64,000 bases of DNA from Nymphaea colorata (GCF_008831285.2 NC_045144.1:23635716-23699715), one strand, 5' to 3'. Shown: positions 1-12,120, counted from the stretch's first letter. The notes: a model not told the origin generated them from the sequence alone. Made by a program: numbers and translations.

Positions 1-394
1 ACAGGCACAAAAGAAAAGTCTATTCTTCGGATAGGGTGAGAGGTGGAAGGCCTCTGGTACAACCATGCTCTCAAGATCATTGAACAAGTCAACATCACAT
101 TCCTTCAATCTGAAAATCCTGAGTGATTGCATTGGATCATTATGATACAATATGCCTCATTTTCATATTTCAGAGGTGGCTGGGTGAATAAACAACCGGA
201 TAACTTGAATGGCACTCCATGAGCCATCATTTTTGAAGTCTCCTTGAAAGCTTGCCAATTCATTCTCAGTTAAATGGATAGACGAACCTTCTCCTAATCC
301 ATGAGCCATCATTTTCTCTTGTGGAACCTCAAGCTGTCCTAGAGCACTTTTTGTGACCCTATCTTTGATTCTTCAAAAAAAATCATGTCAGATA
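1..394. other. Non-coding sequence, no feature seen
   Basis: No long reading frame and no recognisable protein similarity on either strand. The sequence is AT-rich and only becomes structured at about 395, where the fold-back repeat begins. Confidence 0.5.
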
Positions 395-607
395 ATTTTG
401 TTCAGGTGTTCTAGTACCTCCCTCTTAAGCCATATAATCCTCTTGCTCAACCAACCTCTCTCTTGAGCATATATATTTCATCCAATGGCTTAAAAGGGAG
501 GTACTGGAACACCTGAAGAAAATGACAGCCATCCGTTAAATTGTGGCTATATGTGCAAGGTGTATATATATATATATATATATATCTTGTTCAACCAACG
601 TCTCTCT

Positions 608-653
<46 letters not shown>

Positions 654-798
654 TATTGGATGAAATACTCTTCTTGCTCAATCAACCTCACTCTTTTACA
701 CTTATATATATATATATATATATATTGCACACATAGCCACAATTTAACGAATGGCTGTCATTTTCTTCAGGTGTTCCAGTACCTTCCTCTTAAGGCAT
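395..798. repeat. Fold-back inverted repeat with (AT)n spacer
   Basis: Positions 485-558 and 725-798 are inverted copies of the same 74-bp sequence, with 5 mismatches by eye. The 166-bp spacer is mostly (AT)n plus short pieces such as TTGCTCAATCAACC that also occur at 441-456. A third copy of the outer half lies at 395-433 in the orientation of the right arm, so 395-433 and 485-527 form a second, nested hairpin. Short Tyr-Ile reading frames across the AT tracts are an artefact. The structure could be a fold-back or MITE-like element, or an inverted duplication made during microsatellite instability. No target duplication could be fixed. Confidence 0.75.
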
Positions 799-1595
799 AG
801 GATGAAATACCCCTTTTGGTCTCTTTTATAAAAATATATATGTATGTATATATGGAGAATTCCAGCTTATATACAATTGTATCCCATATGCATTGGTATA
901 TCTATATCAGTTTAGGTCAAAGACAAAAATCAAATCACCTAAGTCTTTGACAAAAATTAGTTTAAACAAAATATGAATATTGTACTATGTATATGGATAC
1001 TAAGTCAACCATAAAATATATCTTAATTCAAACTGTTTTTAGCGGCTCGCCGGAGATCCTTACGTCACCGGCCGTCGGATGCTTTCAGGGCAGATGCTGC
1101 CATGCATCAGTGAGAATGATCCGATGGCTTAAAAAAACCATCAAACACGAAGCATCTCGAGGGTCTGATTTTAGAAGCTTGGATTACATATCCTTGGATC
1201 TGAAATCAGAGATCCAGGGCCATCAAACGCAACCGGAGAAAAATATCTCCAGCAGATAGCTCGCACAATCTAAGATATTGGGTTTTGTTCCAATATGAGA
1301 ACACTTATTTTTCGTGCAGATCTTCTACCAGTCCCATTTTCTAATAGTTGTATTGGGGTCTCTCTCTCTCTCACACACACACCTCCTCCACACGTTTCTC
1401 GATCCCTCCTTCCTCACGTCTCCTTCCTCAAGCGGGTTTTGGGAGAGGGTGGAGGAGTAGGAGAGCTGCAATGGAGAAAGCAGGGAGGAGTCATTGTCAA
1501 CTTAGTCTTTTAAAATTTGATTCTACACCGTTTAACAAATATGTACGCAACTAATATTAGGGTTGTTAGAGTTCTCAAAATCAATTGCAACAACT

Positions 1596-1652
1596 TTTAC
1601 TAGTAGCTTGAATTGTAAGAAAGCTGCATTAGATAAGGACAGCCAATATTAT
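1596..1652 (+). repeat. Dispersed 57-bp direct repeat, copy 1
   Basis: This 57-bp stretch (TTTACTAGTAGCTTGAATTG onward) recurs at 2503-2559 with one substitution, about 0.9 kb downstream and in the same orientation. Flanking sequences are unrelated. It may be two insertions of a small element or a remnant of a local duplication. Confidence 0.7.
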
Positions 1653-2502
1653 ACGAACAAGATGATTTCAACCATACTAAATTTCACTTTTGAGTTTCTT
1701 ATCTACAAAAATTTATGGATCAGCTTTCTGATATCAACTGAAATCTTAAGATGGATTCTGTGATCACATTCCAAGTAAGAGTGAAAAACTTTTAGAGCAA
1801 AGTTTTGTGATCTAAAGAATGAGTCCATTCATCATCACACATTTAAAATTCACTTAGACCGCGGATCTTATAGCCGAGGGTATCAAACATACTCTAAATT
1901 GCATCAGATCTTAGATTCAAGGCAGTAAAACACACTCAATGTCTAATATAATTTCACTTGGGTTTAACTGAGGCTGGTTTCTTCTGGGGGAGGTCCCATT
2001 AACTTATTCTTGTGCTTAGCTTGCTTCCCCACTAAAAGTCAAAACAAGAGACGTTTGAATGGTGAGCTTGTCAGGGAGTTAAGGTTGGCCCGGCTTGCCC
2101 CTAACTCGACATGACTCGGCTCAACTCTCCCCTAACTCGGCCCAACTTGTCCTGACTATCCTGATTTAAGTTATTTTAAAGCTCGACGGAGTCAACTCAC
2201 TGTTCCGATGGCCCGATCTTCTCTCGATCCGAGTCCGAGTCAACTATGGCTTGGACAATGAATTGAAGCAAATGATAAGCTATTATTTTATCACTCACTA
2301 GTCAAATCAGATGAATAATTGAGAAGTGTGCGCCTCATCTACCCTCACCTCTGGTAAGATAATTTGGGAATCTCAACAAGTTGATGAAATGGGAGTTTGA
2401 GTGTGGAACCTTGTGTTATTAGTACAGTTCTGGAAGGCTCCAACAGCTTTTGTAAAAGAGGAAAAAATACAAACTCATTAAGGCCATGCCATTAGTACAA
2501 TA

Positions 2503-2559
2503 TTTACTAGTAGCTTGAATTGTAAAAAAGCTGCATTAGATAAGGACAGCCAATATTAT
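2503..2559 (+). repeat. Dispersed 57-bp direct repeat, copy 2
   Basis: Second copy of the 57-bp sequence at 1596-1652, same orientation, one base different. The following sequence diverges at once. Confidence 0.7.
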
Positions 2560-3679
2560 GCCATGGCGCTTTCAGATTATCAGGAATATTATGCCATCTC
2601 GTGTACCTCAAGTCAATTTCTAAGACGTCATCTTGTTCATGATCCATATATGCATGTCTCTTCACCTGATTTGCTGCGTTGCCTAAAGCCAAATTTGGGC
2701 CATTGTTGGGTTCATAAAGCGAGCAAACTCCATCCAAATGTTGTACTTAATTGCTTTTAAATTGTTTGAATTCCGAGGAGATGTTAAATTTAGTTTTTGC
2801 ATACGTCCAAATTATATATATGTTAGATTAAACATGTAATTAAAAAGAAATGAGGCAAGACTATGCATTGAATCCTTAGAGAAAAACTTTCTTGGGAAGG
2901 GAAGTACAAGCCTGGTCCTTTTAGTTGCAGAAATAAAACCTCCTGTCTACCTCATGTCCTACAACTGGCTTGTACGAGGAGCAGAAAATGACTCCTGACT
3001 TTAAGTTCTAATTTCCCCAAAGTGAACAGGGCGCTCAAAAGGAGAGAGGACAGAGGGCAGAGGTACTAGCTGTCGTTCATTCGTTAGGGACCCTAAAATG
3101 AATAGAAATCAAGGACTGCCTGCTACATCAATGTTTGGTTTATAGAGTGCTTGTTAAAGAAATAATGTGCTCATAAAATGCATTTTCTTAATTAGACACA
3201 CCGTAAAAGGTTATCATGCTCTGATATATCAGCGCATAACGTGGTATTATTATAGAGATTCGAATTAGGTCATCCAATAATCAAACAGTGAGCATAATCA
3301 AACCATGTTTCTTATGACAGTTACAACATGGTGTCATGAAACATGTGATTGAGAATATATGTTCTTATCAAATGCTATTTTAGACTGCAGCCTATCGATA
3401 CCGCCTTTACTTTCCAGTCCACTGATAAAGACCTTTGCTGGTGATTTTATCAGCGGTATAGATCAAATTTCCTGATGAAACTTGGGTGTCGAGAATTGAT
3501 TGACAATTCCCGACCGGCAAGCATTTCGGGCAATCTGGTGCCTATGGGAAATTTTCCGATGCTTTGGAGCCGTTGGCATATGAATTGCTAGAGGGCCTTC
3601 AGTGTTTTCCCCAAACATTGTTGTGGCCGATCTCCAATCAATTTTTTTTTTGTTTGAAAAAAATGAGGGGTTCACGGAG

Positions 3680-3775
3680 AATAGATGCATTCTTGTGTTC
3701 TAATGGGGAGAGATACTACTCTCGATGAATAGATGCATTCTTATGTTCTAATGGGGAGAGATACTACTCTGGATT
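3680..3775 (+). repeat. 48-bp tandem duplication
   Basis: Two adjacent 48-bp units beginning AATAGATGCATTCTTGTGTT follow each other exactly, with few substitutions. It lies just left of an (AT)n tract. No coding role is seen. Confidence 0.8.
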
Positions 3776-3806
3776 AATAGGGGTGAAGCAAGAGCCAAGG
3801 CGCCTC

Positions 3807-3809
<3 letters not shown>

Positions 3810-3847
<38 letters not shown>
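3810..3847. repeat. (AT)n microsatellite
   Basis: Uninterrupted AT dinucleotide run of about 38 bp. Confidence 0.95.
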
Positions 3848-3848
<1 letters not shown>

Positions 3849-4012
3849 GACATGTAATTTAAAACAAATCATTTAGCCAATATAAATTTTTAAAAAATTA
3901 TATTTCTGCTTTTGTTAAAATTTTAAAACTGTAGTTTGGCTTTCCTAATGAAAAAAATCCAAACTCTGTCATGTTTCCATATTGAACTAAGTAATATAGC
4001 TCCTCTAAGAAT

Positions 4013-4449
4013 TAGGGCTGCGCACAAGCTGAGTTGAACTCGAGTAGTGCCTGTTTGAACTCGTCTCAATTCAGAATACTTGAGTTCGAACTCGAGGCAA
4101 ACTCGATAGAACAAGTTCGAGCTCGATTCAATGTACAAACATCGAGCTCAAACTCAACTCGTTTATGTTAAGCATATCTCATTTCTTTTAACTTGTGTAA
4201 CTATATTAACTCATTTGGTTGCTACTTGTTTAACTATTCTCTCATTATAATTCAACATTCACTATCTAGTCTAGCTGAGTTAATTTTAAACTAGTCGAGT
4301 TCTTACAACTCAAACTCAACTCATTCAACATTTTGAGCATAGATTTAATCTTGAGTTCGACTCATTTATAAACAAGCTGAATTAGAGTTGAGTTTTGACA
4401 ACCAAGTTCGAGCCAGGCTTGAGTTGGCCCAACCCATTGTGCAGCCTTA
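4013..4449. mobile_element. MITE-like element with GGCTGCRCAA termini
   Basis: The left end AGGGCTGCGCACAA (4014-4027) is inverted at the right end as TTGTGCAGCCTT (4438-4449). The interior is packed with alternating GAGTTCGAACTCGAG-like words on both strands, typical of a high-copy non-autonomous element in plant genomes. It has no coding capacity. A short TA/TTA target duplication is plausible but not certain. Related fragments seem to lie at 2085-2240 and 9590-9715. Confidence 0.5.
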
Positions 4450-6320
4450 CTAATAATGGTGCATTACATTCTAAATGAAGTTTTTTCCGAAATAAGATCC
4501 GTTTAGTTTGTCGTTGTTAATCACGACATAAATGACTGGCCTCTCTTAATCATGCAGGCGCCCACAGCCAAGCATTATTCTAGATGATCGGCCCCGAGCA
4601 ATCCTCAGTTTCTAGCATATTGGCAATGAATAATTAATTCATCACCATATCGCTGTTGACTGACTGAAAGATCGGTGGTTGCAAGCACGGAAAATACACA
4701 TGGTTAGGTGAAGCGCCAAAACTGCCACATGTGAAATCGTGTAGTATAGTCCATGAGTCTCCAATTATCACTGGTAACGTCGTTCGCATGCTAACCAACG
4801 CAACATGGCAGAAACATAAAAGAATATTAATCCATCGACGTTTTCTTTACCAATGTGCTCGAAAGAGCACGCAGTTTTAGCATTCCAGGCCAGGGGAAGC
4901 CCCGCACCCTCCAAATTAAGCTTCCCGTCCCTCTTTTCTTTTGAAAAATTCTTTGGTAATAAAAGGATTAGGCAGCCCTCTCTCCCTGCCAGCTTGCATC
5001 AGAAAATAGTCTCGAGGACATTGCATTGGGGACTAAACTGTCTAGAGATTGACTTTCAAAGGGTTAAAGTTCTTCAAATTTAAACTTTCGAAACTAAAAT
5101 CTGCCGAGCCCCATGTTTCTGCCAGCTCTCCTTGACTCCACCCCTAAGGCCCATTATTCATAAGTGCATACCCCATGCCAATAGCCATTGTCTGTCATTG
5201 AGAAGCATTGCTGGCAGTTCAATGGCTGCTAATTTGCAAATTCAAGTAAAGCCCTTCCTTTAGCTACGGCGGAGCGAGACTATGCCATGAGATCGCCGCT
5301 TCTTAATTTATGCACAAGGCGATGGTATATTGGTGTAAGCTTCGGTGTCAATAAGTTGCATTTAAGCGGATGGACTACTCTATATGGGGTTCAGGTCAAG
5401 ATTAGTCTTGGCCTGGTTAGTACGCCTATTGTTTTTAATGACACGAAAGTTAGAGTCGGGGGGAGAGGTCACCTGATGGCCGCCGAACACAGACTTCATG
5501 AGTCCACTGATCTGTTTAGGGACAACAATTTCTGCACTCGCAACTTGCGAGGGATCAGGATACGTCAGCGATCAACGTGCGTTAGTGTAGGCAGTTGCCC
5601 ACATCAGCCTCACAAACTTTAATTACTTTTATGTTTATAATTTCATATATTTGATTATTTATATATAGGTCTAGTGCCCCTACCAGCCAAAATTTTTGGC
5701 TCCGCTAGTGGTGCACAGCCTTTAACAAAAAGCAAAGTGTATCTCTGGCATATTTGTGCATATATACTTTTGGAAGTACTTGTCATTGTATATATAACTA
5801 GGTTTGCTCACCAGTGCCTTGTGTGAGAGGGTGGGATAGAATAACTTGATTTCCAACAGCCCTCCTATCCACGATTAATCTGGATGTAACTAATCATCTT
5901 GCACGGGCCAAATGTACTGTATTAATATTCATGTATTATCTAAATAAAAGCACAATTTTTTGAAAACTAAAGTCTTGTTTTTTAATTGCCTAGTTAAAAC
6001 CCGATTAATAAAAGCATTGAGGTGTCATCCAAACGTCTTCTCCAGATCAGACAAATTAAAAGCTTCCGCAGAACAAGGATTGTTCCTTCAAACAGGATCC
6101 AAGTAATAAACTTTGGAAAAATCAACAGTGCCAAATGCATGGAAATTGTGTGGGTACGTGATAACCTTGGGATTAGGACGACAACGGAGGCTGTTCACAT
6201 GTCACAAGTGGGATTAAGACATAATCAAGATTTTCCACCTTTGAATTCCTCCGGATGAATATTTTATAGTGCAAATTGGTGGGTTCCACTCGCGTGGGTG
6301 GCCTCAGCCATCTTACCTCT
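4450..6320. other. Intergenic, no gene seen
   Basis: A 111-codon frame at 5287-5622 (+) has no recognisable domain, no sensible context and no splice structure, so I do not call it a gene. About 5667-5712 looks like the end of a small non-autonomous repeat (CCAGCCAAAATTTTTGGCTC), related to the element near 53950-54146. Confidence 0.4.
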
Positions 6321-6398
6321 CCGTTGACAATATTCCACTCTCCATACCTAACGTCGCCGTCTTACTCATCCGTGCAGCTCTCTTTAATCTCGTTCATC

Positions 6399-6407
6399 TA
6401 CAAATAG
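6399..6407 (+). promoter_or_regulatory. Possible TATA-like box and 5' leader upstream of LPR-type gene
   Basis: TACAAATAG lies in a locally GC-richer stretch (6320-6500), followed by a pyrimidine-rich leader with a (TC)n run at about 6585-6608, a composition common around plant transcription starts. If used, transcription would begin near 6430. A 5'-UTR intron could run from a GTAAAA near 6519 to the CTACAG ending at 7706, just before the ATG at 7731. This is inference from composition only. Confidence 0.25.
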
Positions 6408-6584
6408 CCCCACGGTCAGACGCTCACCTGCATCGAAGCGTTTGGAGGCCACACGCCCTTTGGCCTTCATTTTCTCAGGCTTGTCACTCTCGCTACCACA
6501 AAAGCAAGCCTCGGTCGGTAAAATCTCTCTCACTCTCTCTCCCTTGGTTTCGTTGTATTTTTGGCATCTAATGTTCTTTTCAGT

Positions 6585-6608
6585 TCTCTCTCTCTCTCTC
6601 TCTCTCTT
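6585..6608 (+). repeat. (TC)n microsatellite
   Basis: CT dinucleotide run in the presumed upstream or leader region of the multicopper oxidase gene. Confidence 0.85.
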
Positions 6609-7730
6609 TTGTTTGATAGTGTACTGCATGTGACAATCTGTGGAAAGTCATATTTAAGCTGAAGTTAACCCATATTAGAGTTGGGCGGGAATGACATGCT
6701 TTACTTGTGGCTCTCATCACTTCATTTCTCTCAGGTCCAATTAGGCTCAGCTAGTGAACCTACCGATGGTCATAGGGTTGTAAAGTAATACCTTTGAAGG
6801 GGATTGGCATTATGGAAGTCTTTGCCGGTTCCATACGATCCATTGTAATCTTAGACCATGAATAGGTTGACAACCATGCTCCTTGAACCACAAGGGGTGG
6901 GGGTGAGTGAGTTTAATGTGCTGTTCAGTGAATGCAACACATATACACTAAAAGAAAAAAAAAAAGGTAAGGCGGTGGGTATTTTTTGGAAATTATTAAA
7001 AAAATGCCTTTTTTAGTTTTTTAATTTTTTTAGGTTTCCTTTTTTTGTCCTTACAAAAAATTATTTGCTTTATTAGCTAGGTGTGTTTTTGTCATTAACT
7101 ATACTGCAGCTAAAATTTCATGCACCAGTTTGGTGTATATAAACCCATTTCGAAATTAGAACGAAGGTTATGGCTTTTGTTTTGGGAGGTGAAAAAATAA
7201 CCACTTACCCTGAAAAAGAAAATCAACCTATCCTATATATGATTCAAAATTCTCCTTCCCACCAATTGCCTCAGATATGAAGCTTCTGGTGGTCAGAACA
7301 GCTCTGTTGTTGATTGCAATGTCAATTGCCACCAGTTGTAGATTTCTTTCCTTTTCCTTCTTGACAAGGACAGCCGCAAGCATTTTAAATGGGCCGTGTC
7401 TCTGTGATCATCGACGGCCATGGGCTGTCATTTCTCTCCCAGCCTTTTACTCTGGAGTGAATGATTTTATCACTGAATATTTTATTTTTCTTCTAAATTG
7501 AGACCGCCATGAGCTGTCTGATCTCTATTTCGGGGGCAGGTCGTGTATATACGACGGAAGTGAGCCAAGTATCAATAGAAACTATGAAACAATAGCGAAC
7601 AAACTGTATAGCATAAAATTACCATATATAGCACATTCTGCAGCAAGAGGGATTTCTTTTTTTTTTTCTAATACCAGCCCTTAATTTTCTCTGCTGATTT
7701 CTACAGGCTGGTAATTACGGGGAACCCGGA

Positions 7731-8968
7731 ATGGGGAAGTCAATATTACTGGCTGGTCTTTTATTTCTGTCGTGCATTGTGAACGCCCTTAAAGTTGCGG
7801 GTCAGGCGGCATCATCACCACCAACGGATGCTGATCTGCTTCAGGTGGCTGCTTCTCTCCAAATGTACGTCGAGGAGTTGCCTGACATGCCTAAGATCAA
7901 TGGCTACTCTTCCTACAATGGGCGACTTGGGCCAGCCAATCTCACCATAGGGATGTTTGAAAAGAAATGGGTATGAATCTCTTCCATGCCGGTCGTTTCT
8001 AATGCCACAGAACTCTAAGTGTTTTCATGGTGTTTAGCACATATCCAACGCCCATTCTGCCAACCGTAGCTTATAAGCCTGAAATGCAGAACCGAGATGG
8101 TTCATGTATATGTGCATAAGAATATAAATCAAATTAGGGTGGGTTTATATATGAAACTGAGGGAACGATGACTCCAGTTAACCAGAGTATCCAACCATCT
8201 AATCAAGCCCGTTTACTAAAAATATATAAATTGTTGGAGAAAAAAAAAGAAAAATGTGTGAACTAATGCTAAATGAAGAAAATGCACTTCCATCACTTTT
8301 TTGTTCTGAATTACATCTTAATTGTCTATCATGTTAGATTAAAAGGTCATGCTAGTTTAGTGATTTTGAAAAACCAGGTTGTTAGAGCACGTGAACGGCT
8401 CGAAAGTTTTCATTCAAAATTGAAAGGAAAAAGGGCAAACGCTCGCGTCAAGCATCTGCCCTCTACCCGCTCCCTCACCTTCCCTTCCCCCTCCAGTTTT
8501 GAGAAGTGGGAGGCTCTCCCCGGCCACCGAGGAGGGTGGCAGCAGCCATCCGGCGAGGATGGAGGAGGCAAGCTTTCATTTTCCTTTTTTCTTAAAGTTA
8601 AATAAATAAAAAAAATGAGGGAGGGGAGGCCGTCGCCTCCCCGAGGAGCCGACCTCCCTCCACCCTGCTCTCCCCAGGTGCAGTGGGAGGTCGCCGACAG
8701 CCTCCCTTCCTACATTCGTTTTTTTTTTTTCAAAAAAGAATCTAAAAACAAAAGGGGGAAGCCGTCGCCTCCCCCCATCGCCATCCGTCCGCCGGCGAGA
8801 AAAGGCCAGTGTTAGCGTCAGCCGTCAGGGGAGGCATCGCCTCCCCCATCTGCCCGAAGCTCAAGCGTCAGCTTTTTTCCTTTTTTGTTATTAATGCACG
8901 CGCCGTGTCCGTGGACGCCCCCAACCAGCCGAGCAATTTGCTCTGGTGGGACTGGGCGTGAGGAAAGG

Positions 8969-9010
<42 letters not shown>

Positions 9011-11865
9011 CCATCCATATCTATATGCATGCATGTTTGTATACCATCTAGTTTTCTTATATTACATTTCCTTTCATTCTTTGCCTGCAATTTAAGAACA
9101 ATAACTGTTACCCTAAATCCGGGTCTAGCCTCTCATTAGGAGACTCGGAACATGGTATAAGAGATAAGGGTACCATACACGAAGTACATTTTCCATTTAT
9201 TAGCAAGGAAATGTTCTTTAGAAAAAAAAAGGAACTTCTAAAAAAATTCATATATATCACTCATGTCATTTTTCATAAAACTATCATTAAGAAGCGATAT
9301 CTACTAAATCCTACTTACGGACTGAACATCTACAAGGATTTCAAATCAATTAGTCTGTTATGGTAGCGATGTCTAATAAGTCCTGCTTATTTTGAACGAG
9401 TTACTAAGTTATGGCAGTGATGGAGTTCATTAGTATTTTAATTACAGAACATTAGAGGGTTGCAGGCTTGGAGAGATGGAGTACTTAAGCACAACACTCT
9501 AACAGATCATATATGTTGAGAGATTTACTTATGGAAATTGGAATGTTGTTAGTGGGTCTTTGTTGCCATTCTTATTTAAAGCAAGGCTCCATCCAAATCT
9601 TGGCTCGAGCTTAGCTGAGTCAAGTTTCGAGCATTTTTAGTTGGATCTTAGCCAAACATAACCTAGTCACCACATGATCGAATTCGAGCCGTCCTAGCTA
9701 GGCTGGTGAACAGCCCCAACTTCTGGTCTTCTTCAATAGCTAAGGCATTTGAGTCTTAACTTCTACTTTGGTTTCATCTATGACTTTTGCACCAAAGTCG
9801 ATAAATCCCCAACTCTATCTGGGGTGCGCATTGATGAGAAAGGAACAATAAAAATCAAAAGACTCCTCTTCATCGACCTTTCTAACTGCTATAAATTTTT
9901 GTGCAGAAATTCCATAGAGATCTACCAGCCACCACCGTCTTCGCATTTGGAACGTCATCAACCACAGCAACAGTTCCCGGTCCGACAATATTGTCCCTTC
10001 AAAATGTGCCAACCTACGTCACATGGGAAAATCACCTACCATCAAACCATATACTCCCTTGGGATCCGACCATCCTTACTGCAGTACCAAAGACTGGTGG
10101 TGTAGCCACGGTAGTCCATCTCCATGGTGGCATTGATGAACCACAAAGTGATGGCAATCCGTTTGCATGGTTCACTGCAGACTTCAATCAAACTGGACCA
10201 GCTTGGACCACACCAACCTACACTTATCTAAATGACATCCAGCCACCAGGCAACATCTTTTACCATGACCATGCACTTGGCCTGACCAGATTGAACATCT
10301 TAGCTGGTCTCTTTGGGGGGTACCTCGTTAGCGACCCTGCCACAGAAGGCTGCCTGAATCTTCCCTCCAGCTCATTCGACCGGCTGATCCTGATCTTCGA
10401 CCGCAGCTTCAACAAAGACGGTTCTCTATACATGAACTACACCGGTGTGAACCCACCCGTCCACCCTCAATGGCAGCCGGAGTATTTCGGGGATGCCATC
10501 ATAGTTAATGGCAAGGCATGGCCTTTCATGAATGTTCAAGTGAGAAAGTACCGTTTCCGGATTGTCAATGTAGCCAATGCTCGGTACTTTCGTCTTTCAC
10601 TGAGCAATGGCTTGAATTTCACCCAGATAGCCTCTGATTACTCCTACCTTCCCCAGCCAGTCGTTCTTAGCTCCATACTCCTAGGCCCTGCGGAAGGTGC
10701 TGATGTGATTATCGACTTCTCGAAATCCTCGGGTGAGGTCCTCCTGCTAAACGATGCTCCATATCCGTACCCTTCCGGTAATGCAGTGGATTCTCTCAAT
10801 AGTAAGGTGATGAAGTTTGTCATCCAGTCTCAAAATGCACCAGTAGTAGACCGCTCCGTAGTCCCCAAAAGCATTGCTACATATCCGAAGCCTGTCACCA
10901 CTGGCATAGCCAGGACTCGGTACCTTGGGTTATATGAGTACAGCACCAATGGTCTTGTTACACATTTATACATTAATGGCAAACGGTTTACAGATCCAGC
11001 AACAGAGACACCAGTCCCTGGTAGCACAGAGATTTGGAAGATTATAAACTTGACACAAGATGATCACCCTCTGCATCTTCACTTAGCAATGTTTCAGGCC
11101 ATAGAACGGAGAGGACTAGTGAACACAGACCAATTGACTGCATGCATGAATACCACATATGATCCCATCAAATGTAACATCAGTAGCTATGAACAAGGGC
11201 CATTGTTTCCTATACCACCAAGTGAGATGACATGGAAAAATATAGTGAAAATGGCTCCAGGAAACATGACGACTGCAGTGGTGAAGTTTGGTTATGTCCA
11301 CAAGAATGCATCATATCCATTTGATCCGACTGCAGAGCCGGGTTACGTATACCACTGCCATGTAAGTATCTGCAATTCCCTCTATGTAATTCAAATGCTT
11401 CCTTTGGCCATTCTCCAGCGAAGAAGTTAGAACTCCTATATGTTGTCTAAGAATTTCTAGTTTTTCAGTTTGACATGAGTTCAGTAGATTATCTTTAGGT
11501 GCATAAATGGATTTACCTCAAAGAATTATTTGGACAAAGTGGCACAAATGTCTGGGCTATTGTGTCCGTTAATCATAGTTGACATGTAGACTAATGTTCT
11601 TCATTAGTTGCATGCCTTGGTCAATTCAATTCAATCTATTTTTGCCATGTTCTCTATAATATAGAATGAACAATTGAAACTCCAATGCCAATTGTTTTTT
11701 GACTTTCCATTTTTTCATAATAAATTGTCTTTTATTTTTTTGAGTTACGCTATTTATATGGAGGTTAATTTATATAGATTCTTTGACTAATGTTTTAGTT
11801 GGCTGTTGCAGATATTGGATCATGAGGACAATGAAATGATGAGGCCTTTGAAGCTGGTTTGGTAG
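7731..11865 (+). CDS. LPR1-like: LPR-type multicopper oxidase (ferroxidase-like), three exons
   Basis: Exons are 7731-7970, 9907-11361 and 11812-11865; introns start GT (GTATGA, GTAAGT) and end AG (GTGCAG, TTGCAG). Together they give 582 residues, the usual length for plant LPR proteins. Residues 1-25 form a signal peptide. Three cupredoxin domains follow. Copper ligands are visible as HLH (151/153), HDH (200/202), HPLHLH (467-472) and HCHILDHEDNEM (563-574), which supplies the type-1 Cys564, His569 and Met574. Several Asn-X-Ser/Thr sites suggest glycosylation. Arabidopsis LPR1/LPR2 are Fe(II) oxidases of the cell wall/ER that act in phosphate- and iron-dependent root growth; that role is inferred here from homology. 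Asp465, two residues before the HPLH motif, matches an acidic position reported near the LPR1 iron site. The start is chosen because it yields a signal peptide. The frame is intact throughout. Expression cannot be judged. Confidence 0.93.
8270..8905. other. Intron 1 insertion with GC-rich block
   Basis: Intron 1 of the intact gene (7971-9906) is much longer than the matching part of the decayed copy (24923-26004). The extra sequence includes 8440-8900, a GC-rich stretch of repeated CCGTCGCCTCCCC and GGAGGC words on both strands, bounded by similar words (CTCGCGTCAAGC at about 8442 and CTCAAGCGTCAGC at about 8860 on). It has no credible coding frame. It is probably a transposon or MITE insertion made after, or lost before, the gene duplication. 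Confidence 0.45.
8973..9009. repeat. (AT)n microsatellite in intron 1
   Basis: AT run of about 37 bp. A shorter AT run sits at the corresponding place in the decayed copy (about 25165-25183), so it predates the duplication. Confidence 0.9.
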
Positions 11866-12120
11866 AGAGAAGATTAGTCATGCCAAATAAATCGCAGTGA
11901 TTTCAAGGCCTATGGTGCCATAAATATGGTTTAGCATTGAACCAAGATACAGTTTCCACTAGAAGGGAGAAAGGTGTGACAAACATGATTATATGGTTCA
12001 TTTTTGTACGACCTATCAATGATAACGATTACTCTTGCTTTTGTTCAGCTAGTCGTTTTCTTGCACAATTACATTTTGTTTTATTTTAATCATCCAGAGT
12101 CATTGAGAACAATTTAATTT

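Larger units (their letters stand above)
799..3676. other. Intergenic, AT-rich, no gene seen
   Basis: No reading frame here resembles a known protein. A short (CT)/(CA) run lies at about 1361-1383, and a stretch rich in CTCGG/CTCGAC words lies at 2085-2240, like the high-copy element at 4013-4449. The only clear repeat is the 57-bp pair annotated separately at 1596 and 2503. Confidence 0.45.

Noticed and set aside
536-800. Tyr-Ile-rich reading frames on both strands
   Set aside because: They are translations of (AT)n microsatellites; the same happens at 37709-38085 and 53006-53308.
5287-5622. 111-codon plus-strand frame
   Set aside because: No domain, no homologous pattern, no splice context; length is within what a chance GC-richer stretch gives.
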